Source: Bacteroides sp. OF04-15BH (GTDB lineage: Bacteria; Bacteroidota; Bacteroidia; Bacteroidales; Bacteroidaceae). Taken from it: 64,000 nt of DNA. The notes beneath the pieces were generated by a model. The model saw only the letters and a list, made by a program, of their open reading frames with translations, had not been told where the DNA came from and searched no databases. Where the stretch lies: the NCBI RefSeq assembly GCF_003477995.1, contig NZ_QUEM01000011.1:39578-103577 (forward strand), given 5' to 3'. Both the position numbers and the translations under genes were made by a program. Positions 36,854 through 45,188 of the stretch are shown piece after piece; the stretch's first letter is position 1, and each line of letters starts with the position of its first letter.

Positions 36854-36900
36854 ACAAAGCCTGTTCCCGGCATTTTGAAGTGCCAAAGAGCAGGCTTTGT
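36854..36900 (-). terminator. Terminator of the ffh-folD operon
   Basis: ACAAAGCCTG / CAGGCTTTGT stem (36854-36863, 36891-36900) just after the folD stop. Confidence 0.65.
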
Positions 36901-36915
36901 TCTTATGGAGTATTC

Positions 36916-37797
36916 TTATTCAGAATAAAATTCCTTTTTTCCGGCAGAAAGAGTGTTCTTCATCAGCATGCAGATGGTCATCGGACCAACGCCTCCTGGT
37001 ACGGGAGTGATGAAAGCACACTTGGGCGCTACTTCGTCGAACTTCACGTCGCCGTTCAGGCGGAATCCTGATTTGCGGCTGGCGTCAGGCACACGGGTGG
37101 TGCCCACATCAATCACCGTAGCTCCTTCCTTCACCATGTCGGCGGTAACGAAATCCGGTTGTCCGATTGCTGCGATGATAATGTCTGCTTCGCGGCATTC
37201 CTTCTTCAGATCGCGGCTGTGACTGTGGCACACGGTTACCGTAGCATCGCCATACTGTTTCTGCATCATGAGCTGTGCCATCGGCTTGCCTACAATGTTA
37301 CTGCGTCCCAGAACAACACATTTCTTACCGCTGGTTTCAATGTTGTAGCGTTTCAGAAGTTCAAGGATTCCTTTTGGAGTGGCCGAGATATAGCAGGGGA
37401 GCCCGATAGCCATACGTCCCACGTTGATGGGATGAAAGCCGTCTACATCCTTTCTATAATCAATAGCCTCGATGACCTTCTGTTCGGAGATATGTTTGGG
37501 CAGAGGCAACTGTACGATGAAGCCGTCTACATCGGCATCACGGTTCAGCTTGTCCACCTCGGCCAACAGTTCTTCCTCGCTGATGTTGTCCTCAAAGCGC
37601 AACAGGGTAGATTTGAAACCACAAGCTTCACAGGCCAGTACCTTGTTCTTTACATAGGTTTCGCTGCCTCCGTCGTGACCAACCAGAATAGCGGCCAGAT
37701 GCGGGCGTTTTCCGCCGGCAGCCACAATCTGCTGCACTTCTTCGGCAATCTCCGCTTTGATTTGTGCGGCTGTTGCTTTTCCGTCAATCAGTTGCAT
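36916..37797 (-). CDS. folD: Methylene-THF dehydrogenase / methenyl-THF cyclohydrolase FolD
   Basis: 293 residues. One-carbon folate metabolism, NADP-dependent oxidation and hydrolysis to 10-formyl-THF. Motifs: [20 protein letters not shown] with catalytic lysine near 56, [17 protein letters not shown], the [14 protein letters not shown] block, and C-terminal [18 protein letters not shown]. Length normal. It lies 9 bases after ffh on the same strand. Confidence 0.97.
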   Translation of the reverse strand: MQLIDGKATAAQIKAEIAEEVQQIVAAGGKRPHLAAILVGHDGGSETYVKNKVLACEACGFKSTLLRFEDNISEEELLAEVDKLNRDADVDGFIVQLPLPKHISEQKVIEAIDYRKDVDGFHPINVGRMAIGLPCYISATPKGILELLKRYNIETSGKKCVVLGRSNIVGKPMAQLMMQKQYGDATVTVCHSHSRDLKKECREADIIIAAIGQPDFVTADMVKEGATVIDVGTTRVPDASRKSGFRLNGDVKFDEVAPKCAFITPVPGGVGPMTICMLMKNTLSAGKKEFYSE

Positions 37798-37806
37798 AGT
37801 GAAAAA

Positions 37807-39162
37807 TTATTTGAGTTTTGGCATTTTCGGCATACCCGGCATCTTTGGCATGTTCGCCATCATTCTGCCCATCTTGCTGCCGGTTACCATCTTCATCATC
37901 TTGCGGGTCTGGTCAAACTGCTTGATCAGTCGGTTCACATCCTGAATGTTTGTACCCGAACCCTTGGCGATACGCTGACGGCGGCTGCCGTTCAGGATTT
38001 CCGGATTGGTACGTTCCTGCGGAGTCATACTCTGGATAATGGCCTCTATACCTTTGAAGGCATTGTCATCAATTTCAATGTCCTTGATAGCCTTGCCCAC
38101 ACCTGGAATCATGCTGGCCAGATCCTTCAGGTTACCCATCTTCTTGATTTGCTGGATCTGTGACATGAAGTCGTTGAAGTCAAACTGATTCTTGGCAATC
38201 TTCTTCTGCAAGCGCTTGGCTTCTTCTTCGTCATACTGCTCCTGAGCCTTCTCTACCAAAGATACGATATCTCCCATACCCAGGATACGGTCGGCCATAC
38301 GTGACGGATGGAACGGATCGATAGCCTCCATCTTTTCGCCGGTACCCACAAACTTGATCGGCTTGTTCACGACTGTGCGGATTGACAGGGCGGCACCACC
38401 ACGGGTATCACCGTCGAGCTTGGTCAATACCACGCCGTCGAAGTCCAGACGGTCGTTGAATTCCTTGGCGGTGTTTACAGCGTCCTGACCGGTCATGGCG
38501 TCTACCACGAAGAGAGTCTCATCCGGATTGATGGCATTCTTGATGGCGGCAATTTCGTTCATCATTTCCTCGTCAACAGCCAGACGACCGGCAGTATCGA
38601 CAATCACCACGTCATTACCTTTGGCCTTGGCCTGCTGTATGGCGTTGAGGGCAATCTGTACCGGATCCTTGCTGTCCGGTTCGTCGTATACCGGGATATC
38701 CATCTGCTGTCCCAACACCTTCAGCTGCTCGATTGCGGCCGGACGGTACACGTCGCAGGCAGCCATCAACGGCTTCTTGTTCTTTTTGTTCTTGAGCATC
38801 AGAGCCAACTTACCGGAGAAAGTGGTCTTACCGGCACCGTTCAGACCCGCCATCAGGATTACTGCCGGATGGCCTTTCAGCTGCAGTTCGGCAGTTTCGC
38901 TACCCATCAGCACGGTCAGCTCGTCGTGAACGATCTTGACCAGCAGCTGGCTTGGCTTCACTGCGGTGAGCACGTTCTGGCCCAGAGCCTTTTCCTTCAC
39001 GGTGTCCGTAAAGGTCTTGGCTACCTTATAGTTTACGTCGGCGTCCAGCAAAGCGCGGCGCACATCCTTCAGCGTTTCCGCTACGTTTATTTCTGTAATT
39101 TTTCCTTCTCCCTTGAGAATTTTGAAAGAACGTTCCAGTCTTTCACTAAGATTGTCGAACAT
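37807..39162 (-). CDS. ffh: Signal recognition particle GTPase Ffh
   Basis: 451 residues. N domain (MFDNLSERLERSFKILKGEG...), GTPase domain with GLNGAGKTTFSGKLA, DTAGRLAVDEEM and TKLDGDTRGGAALS, and a methionine-rich M domain (about 300-451) ending in GRMMANMPKMPGMPKMPKLK that binds signal sequences and 4.5S RNA. The P-loop has Asn-Gly-Ala where many bacteria have Gln-Gly-Ser/Ala. Promoter box CAAAGATA (TATCTTTG on the minus strand) at 39216-39223. Confidence 0.98.
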   Translation of the reverse strand: MFDNLSERLERSFKILKGEGKITEINVAETLKDVRRALLDADVNYKVAKTFTDTVKEKALGQNVLTAVKPSQLLVKIVHDELTVLMGSETAELQLKGHPAVILMAGLNGAGKTTFSGKLALMLKNKKNKKPLMAACDVYRPAAIEQLKVLGQQMDIPVYDEPDSKDPVQIALNAIQQAKAKGNDVVIVDTAGRLAVDEEMMNEIAAIKNAINPDETLFVVDAMTGQDAVNTAKEFNDRLDFDGVVLTKLDGDTRGGAALSIRTVVNKPIKFVGTGEKMEAIDPFHPSRMADRILGMGDIVSLVEKAQEQYDEEEAKRLQKKIAKNQFDFNDFMSQIQQIKKMGNLKDLASMIPGVGKAIKDIEIDDNAFKGIEAIIQSMTPQERTNPEILNGSRRQRIAKGSGTNIQDVNRLIKQFDQTRKMMKMVTGSKMGRMMANMPKMPGMPKMPKLK

Positions 39163-39298
39163 ATCTGTATTTGATTATTTGATTATTATCTTTTTTGTTT
39201 CATGCAATTTCGCGGCAAAGATACGAAAAAAAAGCCATCCGCAGGGTATGCGGGCGTAAAAAGCTTTATTCGTATTTTCGGACGATTCTGTTTTGTGC

Positions 39299-41491
39299 TC
39301 ATTGTTTTTTGCCGAAATACCTTCCCATGTTATTGCCGATGGCATGGATCTCAAAGTCCGGCTGGCTCTTTCGGGGGTATATGCGCACGGATTCTCCCTT
39401 CCGGATGGGAATGTTGTAGGTGCGGTCTCCGATGCGGGTAATGCGGATGCGCCGTGAAGTGTCGAAGGTAGGATTGTCAAAATCCAGTTCGATGGTGCAC
39501 AGTTCACCCGCCGTGTTGGTCACTTCCACGAAAGTTGTCTTTCCGTTTACCTTCTGTGCGCTGATCAGGAATGCCCCCTCTGTACGCAGATGATAGAAAG
39601 CAATGTTTTGCCACTCGGGCGGTACGGCCGGGAATATTCGGATAATACCGTTCCAGCTTTGCATCAGCATATTCAGGATGGCCTGTGCTCCGGCCAGTCC
39701 GGGAGTATAGTTGTCGGTCTTGGTCATCGAGTTGCAGAGCACCTGTTTCCGGATCATCTGCTGCAATTGTTTCAGAGCTTCTGTGCCGTTTCTTTCCGTG
39801 GCATAGAGCGATGACGCGGTTACGAAAGGAAATCCGGCACTCTTTTCGTTCTTCTTCACCCAGTCCGTAATGGATTTATGGATGAGTGGTTTGTTTCTTT
39901 CCACCTCGATGTTGAGCGTATAGAGCGGATAGATGCTCAGCAGATGCAGCGGCACTTCCGGACGATTTTGGTTGGCCAGCAGCACACCGTTGTGTGTCTT
40001 GAGCGGAGTGAGGCGTTTCAGAATCCGTTGCCATAGAGTGATTTGCGGGTCTTCGATCTGCAGGCGTCGGCTCATGGACAGCATGGTCTGACACCCCCAG
40101 CGCAGCATGGCCAGATCAAAATTGTTGTCTGTAACCGTATCCTTGCCGTGATGATAGAATGTGGTCAGGTGATAGTGTCCGTCGCTTTCCTCATGCAGCT
40201 GGTCTATGTAACGGTTGGTAGCCTCGCGCAGCAACGGATAGAGCTTGTAGCGCAGCAGGTTGTCGTCCATCTTGTGCCGGTAGATGGCCCAAAGGTTCTG
40301 GCAGGCCCACACCAGTTGTCCGTTTTCGATGTCTTTCTCATCCACGGCGGGCGGTTGCGTTTTGTTGCCCTTGCGGGAGAGGCGTCCCAGTATCTTTTTC
40401 CAGGTTCTTGTGGTGTCGGCGTCTTCTTCTGCCGCATTGTAGAACGCGTTTTCCAGCGGCAGTGCCAGTTCGTTGTGGTTGGTGCCGTTTATGGGCATGT
40501 AAATGGAGTGCACGTTGAAGTTCCAGAGCCGGTTGGGCCATTGTTTGTACACGGCATACGGCTCACCGTGGATGATGCCCAATCCGTCCTCGCGCATGGA
40601 CGAACCCATCTTATACATCTGGGCCCAGTAGAAATTCTCTATCATGGCGTCCGGCAGGGTGACGAAGCTGGCCGAGTAGAAATCGTGCCACCAGTTCCGG
40701 TGTGCGTGGCGCACCCGGTTGAATCCCTTGCGCAGCACCATGCGGAATTCGCTTTTGCCCAGTTCGGTAGCTACCGTGTCGGGATAGGCGTGATTGATTG
40801 TGATATACAGCGTGTTGGCCTCTTTCTGCCGGGACAGATACCACAGCGCGGCCGTTTCGCCGCCCGACGGGCTCTTGAAGGTGCTAATGCCCCCTTCGGG
40901 ATACACCTTGGAGCGTACGAAGCGTCTTTTGTACTCCTTCTGTTTGCTGGTGCTTTCCTCCTGAGCGGCTGGTTTCCAGCTCCATTCCGGTTGCGGTTCG
41001 TCGCCTTCGGTGGTGATGCGATTGATGATGATCTGCTCGTCGGCGTGTACGAACGAGATGATTTTTATTTTTCCCCGGTCGGTCCAGATTTCGGTTGTCG
41101 TCTCCGCATTCCATAAATCCAGCTCCATTTGTCCTTTCAGAATTTTTCCGGCGGGTGTCAGGATGAAATTACCCGTAGGGAGCAGTTCTCCTCCCAGAAT
41201 GGTGGCATCCTTCAGATGATTGGTGGCCTCGGCATGACCGGTTGCAAAAAGCAAGGCATTGGCCTCAGGATCCTTGTAGACCATCAGTCCCAGTTTTCCG
41301 TTGCCCATGAAGGGAGCTTCGCTGCGCTTGGTGGGAAGCACGTTCCACAGCATATTCTGTCCTTTCATGAAGCCCTCCCAGTTCAGGGCCAGCGTTGTTT
41401 TTTCTTTTTCCGGAAACACTTGGGCCTGTCCGGTCATTGGCAGGACAAGTCCCAGAAGACACAGTCCGAGGATATGTTTTATTCTTTTCAT
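39299..41491 (-). CDS. GH95-like secreted glycoside hydrolase
   Basis: 730 residues with a signal peptide (cut after about residue 23, GQAQ). The N-terminal beta domain contains PFMGNGKLGLMVY, the entry block of GH95-type enzymes. The helical (alpha/alpha)6 barrel (about 265-620) has RLWNFNVHSIYMPINGTNHNELA, resembling the WNxNxQxxYWP block that holds catalytic asparagines in GH95 alpha-L-fucosidases. The last 100 residues form a beta-sandwich. Family placement is by pattern; the catalytic Glu was not aligned, so fucosidase or galactosidase activity is unproven. Promoter at 41525-41555. Confidence 0.6.
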   Translation of the reverse strand: MKRIKHILGLCLLGLVLPMTGQAQVFPEKEKTTLALNWEGFMKGQNMLWNVLPTKRSEAPFMGNGKLGLMVYKDPEANALLFATGHAEATNHLKDATILGGELLPTGNFILTPAGKILKGQMELDLWNAETTTEIWTDRGKIKIISFVHADEQIIINRITTEGDEPQPEWSWKPAAQEESTSKQKEYKRRFVRSKVYPEGGISTFKSPSGGETAALWYLSRQKEANTLYITINHAYPDTVATELGKSEFRMVLRKGFNRVRHAHRNWWHDFYSASFVTLPDAMIENFYWAQMYKMGSSMREDGLGIIHGEPYAVYKQWPNRLWNFNVHSIYMPINGTNHNELALPLENAFYNAAEEDADTTRTWKKILGRLSRKGNKTQPPAVDEKDIENGQLVWACQNLWAIYRHKMDDNLLRYKLYPLLREATNRYIDQLHEESDGHYHLTTFYHHGKDTVTDNNFDLAMLRWGCQTMLSMSRRLQIEDPQITLWQRILKRLTPLKTHNGVLLANQNRPEVPLHLLSIYPLYTLNIEVERNKPLIHKSITDWVKKNEKSAGFPFVTASSLYATERNGTEALKQLQQMIRKQVLCNSMTKTDNYTPGLAGAQAILNMLMQSWNGIIRIFPAVPPEWQNIAFYHLRTEGAFLISAQKVNGKTTFVEVTNTAGELCTIELDFDNPTFDTSRRIRITRIGDRTYNIPIRKGESVRIYPRKSQPDFEIHAIGNNMGRYFGKKQ

Positions 41492-41524
41492 GCAATCGCA
41501 GTTCTTTTCCTTAAGTTTTCACCG

Positions 41525-41555
41525 CAAAAATACGGATAAAGCGCCTTAATTCAAA
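41525..41555 (-). promoter_or_regulatory. Promoter of the GH95-like gene
   Basis: Minus strand TTTG (41555-41552), 19-bp spacer, TATTTTTG (41532-41525), 33 bases before the ATG. Confidence 0.7.
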
Positions 41556-41617
41556 GCAAAAGAGGGGATTCTTCTTACAAAAGATGGAATCATGCCGGTG
41601 ATGTCGGATAGAATTTC

Positions 41618-41625
41618 TATCTTTG
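41618..41625 (+). promoter_or_regulatory. -7 box (TATCTTTG) of the LysR gene, very close to the ATG
   Basis: TATCTTTG ends only 5 bases before the ATG at 41631, so transcription would begin at or next to the start codon (leaderless mRNA). No good -33 box is seen. Confidence 0.5.
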
Positions 41626-41630
41626 CAACC

Positions 41631-42530
41631 ATGTCAGATTTCAGATTAAAGGTATTTCGTTCGGCCGCGCGCCACCTCAGTTTTACGAAGGCTTCCGAGG
41701 AACTTTATGTTTCGCAGCCCTCGGTGACCCGTCATATCCGTGAGTTGGAGACCGAGTACGGGCAGCGGCTTTTTGAGCGCACCGGAGGCCGGTTGCTGCT
41801 CACGCAGGCCGGAGTGCGCATGTTGGAACATGTGGAACGTATTCTTGAAGCATATTCGGCTCTGGAATATGAAATGAAAAAGATTTCCGGCGAGTCGGGA
41901 GGAACGCTCCGTCTCGGAGCCAGCACCACCATCGCCCAGTATGTGCTGCCGCGGGCGCTGGCCCTTTTCTCGCAGGACCGCCGCCAGACTTCCATCTATC
42001 TGCGCAACGGGAATACCGAAGAAATCGAGCAGGCCCTGCTGGCCCATGAGATAGACCTCGGTCTGGTGGAGGGCGGAAGCCGCCAGCGCGTGCTCAATTA
42101 TATACCTTTTATGAAGGACGAGCTCGTGGCGGTGGTGCGCACGCACAACCGTCTGAATCTGCCCGAAGAGCTGACGGTGGCCGATCTGGCTTCCTATCCT
42201 CTGGTGCTTCGGGAGCAAGGTTCCGGCACCCTGGATGTGCTTTCTGCGGCCCTTATGGCCCACGGCATTCCCCTGTCGAGCCTGCATTCCTACGTACATC
42301 TGGGCAGCACGGAGAGCATCAAGCGCTTTCTGCTCTATACCGACTCCATCGGGTTTGTGTCCATCCGGGCCGTGCGCGACGAGCTGGCTTCGGGGCTGCT
42401 GCGCCTCATTGAAGTGCGCGACCTGACCCTCTGCCGCGAATTTTCCGTGGTGAGCCGTCAGGGAAACCAGGCTGGTCCGTCGGCCGATTTTGTGGACTTT
42501 CTCATGAAGAATGTCCGTTTGTTTATGTAG
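41631..42530 (+). CDS. LysR-type regulator of the adjacent YeiH transporter
   Basis: 299 residues. The N-terminal winged HTH is SDFRLKVFRSAARHLSFTKASEELYVSQPSVTRHIRELE, and the effector domain starts near GGTLRLGASTTIAQYVLP. It fits the CysB/CysL/YeiE side of the LysR family. The ATG at 41631 gives the usual short N-terminus; a longer frame from 41592 would contain the promoter box. The neighbour is a YeiH-type transporter, mirroring the yeiE-yeiH pair of E. coli, so it probably controls that gene. Confidence 0.9.
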   Translation: MSDFRLKVFRSAARHLSFTKASEELYVSQPSVTRHIRELETEYGQRLFERTGGRLLLTQAGVRMLEHVERILEAYSALEYEMKKISGESGGTLRLGASTTIAQYVLPRALALFSQDRRQTSIYLRNGNTEEIEQALLAHEIDLGLVEGGSRQRVLNYIPFMKDELVAVVRTHNRLNLPEELTVADLASYPLVLREQGSGTLDVLSAALMAHGIPLSSLHSYVHLGSTESIKRFLLYTDSIGFVSIRAVRDELASGLLRLIEVRDLTLCREFSVVSRQGNQAGPSADFVDFLMKNVRLFM

Positions 42531-42544
42531 AAAATAAATACCCT

Positions 42545-42563
42545 CTATACGTTTTTGTTATAG
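42545..42563 (+). promoter_or_regulatory. Candidate LysR operator upstream of yeiH
   Basis: Inverted repeat CTATA-N9-TATAG containing a T-N11-A core (T42548, A42560). It lies 42-60 bases upstream of the TATCTTTG box at 42605-42612, where LysR recognition sites usually sit. Confidence 0.5.
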
Positions 42564-42647
42564 CGCATAGTTAATTTTTAAGTATCATTTTGCTTTCCAC
42601 GCATTATCTTTGCAGCAGAATAAAAAACCATTTAAAACAAAAGAATT

Positions 42648-43703
42648 ATGTTTAAGGAAAACAAAAGTGATGTGTTGCACGGTATTCTGCTGATTGTGCT
42701 ATTTTCTTTTTCAGCATTCTACATTGCTGAGTTCCAGTTGATGAAGAGCCTTTCTTTCAGTCCGCTCATCATCGGTATCATTCTCGGTATGATCTATGCC
42801 AACAGTTTGCGCAACAAGCTGCCGCAGACCTGGGTGCCCGGCATCAAGTTCTGCACCAAGGAAGTGTTGCGTGCCGGCGTGGTGCTCTACGGATTCAAGC
42901 TGACTTTTCAGCAGGTGATGGAAATCGGACTGCCGGCAATTCTGGCCGACGTCATCATCATTGCAGGCACATTGCTTATCGGAGTGCTGGTGGGCAAGCT
43001 GCTGAAAATGGACAGCGAGACAGCCCTGATGACTTCAACCGGTAGCGCCATTTGCGGTGCGGCTGCCGTGCTCGGTGCCGAACCAGTGGTGAAGTGTGCT
43101 CCTCATAAAACAGCGGTGGCCGTGTCTACCGTGGTGATTTTCGGAACCCTCTCCATGTTCCTCTATCCGGTGCTCTACCGTTCCGGAGTGTTGGGACTGG
43201 ACGATCAGGCCATGGCCATCTTCACCGGCTCAACGCTGCACGAAGTGGCCCATGTGGTTGGTGCTGGTAATGCGATGGATGCTGCCGGAGGACACGTGGC
43301 CGATGCGGCAACCATCACGAAGATGATCCGTGTGATGATGCTGGCTCCGGTGCTGGTCATCATGAGTCTGTGCCTGGCCCGCAAGAAGAAAAATACTTCC
43401 GGTGCCGCTCAGGAAAAAGGTAAGATTACCATTCCTTGGTTTGCTTTCGGATTCCTGCTTGTCATCGGAATCAACTCACTGCTTCAGGGCGCTACCTTCA
43501 TTCCGGCCTCTGTGCTCGATCCGACTATCGGCTTTATCAACAATTTCGATACCTTCCTGCTGACGATGGCCATGACGGCTCTCGGTGCGGAAACCAGTTT
43601 CGACAAATTCAAGCAGGCCGGTGCCAAGCCTTTCCTGCTGGCCGGTATCATCTACGTGTGGCTCTTCTTCGGAGGACTCTTCATTGCCAAGTGGGTGGCC
43701 TAA
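42648..43703 (+). CDS. YeiH/UPF0324 family membrane transporter
   Basis: 351 residues with about ten membrane segments. Family blocks: SPLIIGIILGMIYAN, CTKEVLRAGVVLYGFKLTFQQV, TSTGSAICGAAAVLGAEPVV (a conserved Ser/Gly motif), GSTLHEVAHVVGAGNA and MTALGAETSFDKFKQAGAKP. The family has been proposed to export sulfate or related anions, but substrates are poorly established. TATCTTTG at 42605-42612 is its promoter box, and a LysR gene with a T-N11-A site lies immediately upstream. Confidence 0.88.
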   Translation: MFKENKSDVLHGILLIVLFSFSAFYIAEFQLMKSLSFSPLIIGIILGMIYANSLRNKLPQTWVPGIKFCTKEVLRAGVVLYGFKLTFQQVMEIGLPAILADVIIIAGTLLIGVLVGKLLKMDSETALMTSTGSAICGAAAVLGAEPVVKCAPHKTAVAVSTVVIFGTLSMFLYPVLYRSGVLGLDDQAMAIFTGSTLHEVAHVVGAGNAMDAAGGHVADAATITKMIRVMMLAPVLVIMSLCLARKKKNTSGAAQEKGKITIPWFAFGFLLVIGINSLLQGATFIPASVLDPTIGFINNFDTFLLTMAMTALGAETSFDKFKQAGAKPFLLAGIIYVWLFFGGLFIAKWVA

Positions 43704-43731
43704 GATAAACTTGCCAAACCTTATATAAAAA

Positions 43732-43785
43732 GATCAGGATGGATTTGAGAAATCATTTCGATGATTTTCCAAATCCATCCTGATC
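43732..43785. repeat. 22-bp-period intergenic repeat, copy C
   Basis: GATCAGGATG (43732), CATTTCGATG (43754) and CATCCTGATC (43776), exactly 22 bp apart. Units 1 and 3 belong to a perfect 20-bp inverted repeat with A and T tails on both sides. The middle unit forms its own stem AAATCAT / ATGATTT with a TTCG loop. Confidence 0.9.
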
Positions 43786-43813
43786 TTTTTTTGATACCCT
43801 CCCGGTCGGGATT

Positions 43814-44185
43814 TTATGCCTGAAGAAAAGCCCATAAGTTGCGTCCCGCCCACCACAGCACGATGATGCCGAAACAGCTCCAGATTACCGCCGGATGATG
43901 CACACGGACATAGAGTTCCGGATTGTTTTTCCGCTTCCATTCCGCATAGAGCAGGATGAAAATCAGCGGCAGCGACAGCACCAGCAAGGCATTATAGCGG
44001 AGTGCGGCCACAATATCCAGATGGAGCAGGGCATGAATGGCACGTTGCGAGCCGCATCCGGGACATTGCCATCCCGTGAGCATCAGGAAAGGGCATTTGG
44101 GAAACAGGGCCGAAGCCGAGGGGTCGAATGTAAAGAAGATGATTCCGGCTACGGCAATCAGGGCAATTCCTATCTTTCTTTTCAT
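43814..44185 (-). CDS. DUF2752 family small membrane protein
   Basis: 123 residues with about three membrane segments. The hallmark of DUF2752, CPGCGSQRAIHALLHLD, follows CPFLMLTGWQ. Function unknown; the two CxxC-like cysteines are conserved. The ATG at 44185 overlaps the upstream dispanin-like gene by 4 bases, so the frame extending further upstream is not used. Confidence 0.85.
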   Translation of the reverse strand: MKRKIGIALIAVAGIIFFTFDPSASALFPKCPFLMLTGWQCPGCGSQRAIHALLHLDIVAALRYNALLVLSLPLIFILLYAEWKRKNNPELYVRVHHPAVIWSCFGIIVLWWAGRNLWAFLQA

Positions 44186-44451
44186 TGTAACGGAACTTCC
44201 TTGATTGTAAAAAGGGCCAGATAAACAAAAAGATAAATCAGGGTTACCGCCAGACCGGCAAAGAAACCGATCTTGGTCCATTTGGCGGCATCGGCACTGG
44301 CTTTTCGAGCCATCTCATAATTCCCCGTTGCAAAGAAAGTACTTACCTTCGAAGCATGGATGACGCCTACGATGCCGAATGGCAGACAGCAGAACAAGGT
44401 GACCAGAATGGACTCGGTGAGCCATGTTTTGGGACAAACTTGATTTTCCAT
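44182..44451 (-). CDS. CD225/dispanin-like small membrane protein
   Basis: 89 residues with two hydrophobic segments. The TESILVTLFCCLPFGIVGVIHASKV block, followed by GNYEMARKASADAAKWTKIG, matches the CD225/dispanin superfamily (interferon-induced transmembrane protein fold). Bacterial roles are unknown. It closely resembles the C-terminal half of the next gene upstream; the pair probably arose by duplication. Confidence 0.85.
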   Translation of the reverse strand: MENQVCPKTWLTESILVTLFCCLPFGIVGVIHASKVSTFFATGNYEMARKASADAAKWTKIGFFAGLAVTLIYLFVYLALFTIKEVPLQ

Positions 44452-44465
44452 ATCTTAAGAATTGA

Positions 44466-44918
44466 TCATGATTTGAATAAGAAAAAGGGGATTAAAGAAG
44501 CGCCTACGGCGAGGAACAGGTATAACATGAGCAGAATGGCCGAAGAGACCAGTCCCCAAATCGTCCACTTCTTTGCCTCGCGGGAATAATATTCCGCCAT
44601 ATCGTATTGTCCGCTTAGATACAGACTTTCCACTTTGGTGGCATTGATGATGCCCACAATGCCAAACGGCAGACAGCAGAACAAAGTGACGAGAATGGAT
44701 TCCAGCAACCACGTTCTGGGCATAATCCGCATACTCTGGGGAGGCTCGGGCGGCATCTGTTGCAATAAATCTGCCAAATCCGCCACTTCCGATGCTTTTT
44801 TCCACTCGCTCATGCCTGCGCACCACACCAGAGAGTTCTCTGTGAGGCCTTTCTGCACCAGTTCTTCTTTTGGGAAAGGGCCTTGTTTGGCATTCCCGAT
44901 TATGATATAATATTCCAT
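44466..44918 (-). CDS. GYF_2 - CD225/dispanin-like membrane protein
   Basis: 150 residues. The N-terminal GYF_2 (DUF4339) domain runs from MEYYIIIGNAKQGPFPKEELV to about 50 with WCAGMSEWKKASEV, followed by a Pro-rich linker and a CD225 domain (ESILVTLFCCLPFGIVGIINATKVESLYLSGQYDMAEYYSREAKKWT) with two membrane segments. GYF domains bind proline-rich peptides. First gene of a three-gene minus-strand operon with the shorter paralog and the DUF2752 protein; promoter box CAAATATA (TATATTTG on the minus strand) at 44952-44959. Confidence 0.87.
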   Translation of the reverse strand: MEYYIIIGNAKQGPFPKEELVQKGLTENSLVWCAGMSEWKKASEVADLADLLQQMPPEPPQSMRIMPRTWLLESILVTLFCCLPFGIVGIINATKVESLYLSGQYDMAEYYSREAKKWTIWGLVSSAILLMLYLFLAVGASLIPFFLFKS

Positions 44919-45093
44919 AAATCAGATAGATTATTAATGATTAGTATGTCGCAAATATAAAGGATTGTCTCGAAAAAAAATAATTTCCGGGGCTATATTC
45001 TTTGATATTCCGTTCCTTTCCCGATTCCTTGGGCGAATGGCGGTAAAATGCCGGTCTGCGGCAGGGCAAAACGAAAAAACTTGGTGCATCGTG

Positions 45094-45124
45094 CTTGCAG
45101 AATTCATAAATATGCGTATCTTTG
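45094..45124 (+). promoter_or_regulatory. Promoter of the queuosine cluster
   Basis: CTTG at 45094-45097, a 19-bp spacer, TATCTTTG at 45117-45124. Confidence 0.7.
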
Positions 45125-45129
45125 CAGCC

Positions 45130-45151
45130 GCCTTACCCTGCGGGGCAAGGC
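45130..45151 (+). promoter_or_regulatory. Strong leader hairpin before the queuosine transporter
   Basis: GCCTTACCC / GGGCAAGGC with a TGCG loop (one A-C mismatch), placed right at the predicted 5' end of the mRNA. A second possible pairing CTTGT/ACAAG (45162-45166, 45180-45184) lies next to the ATG. No preQ1-I stem with its usual 5' strand can be recognised, so a riboswitch is only a possibility. Confidence 0.45.
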
Positions 45152-45188
45152 AGAATGAGTGCTTGTAACCTCTTTAAAAACAAGAAAT

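Noticed and set aside
45155-45188. Calling a preQ1-I riboswitch before the queuosine transporter
   Set aside because: The A-rich tail looks similar but the required 5' AGAGG-type stem strand is missing; kept only as a possible regulated leader.
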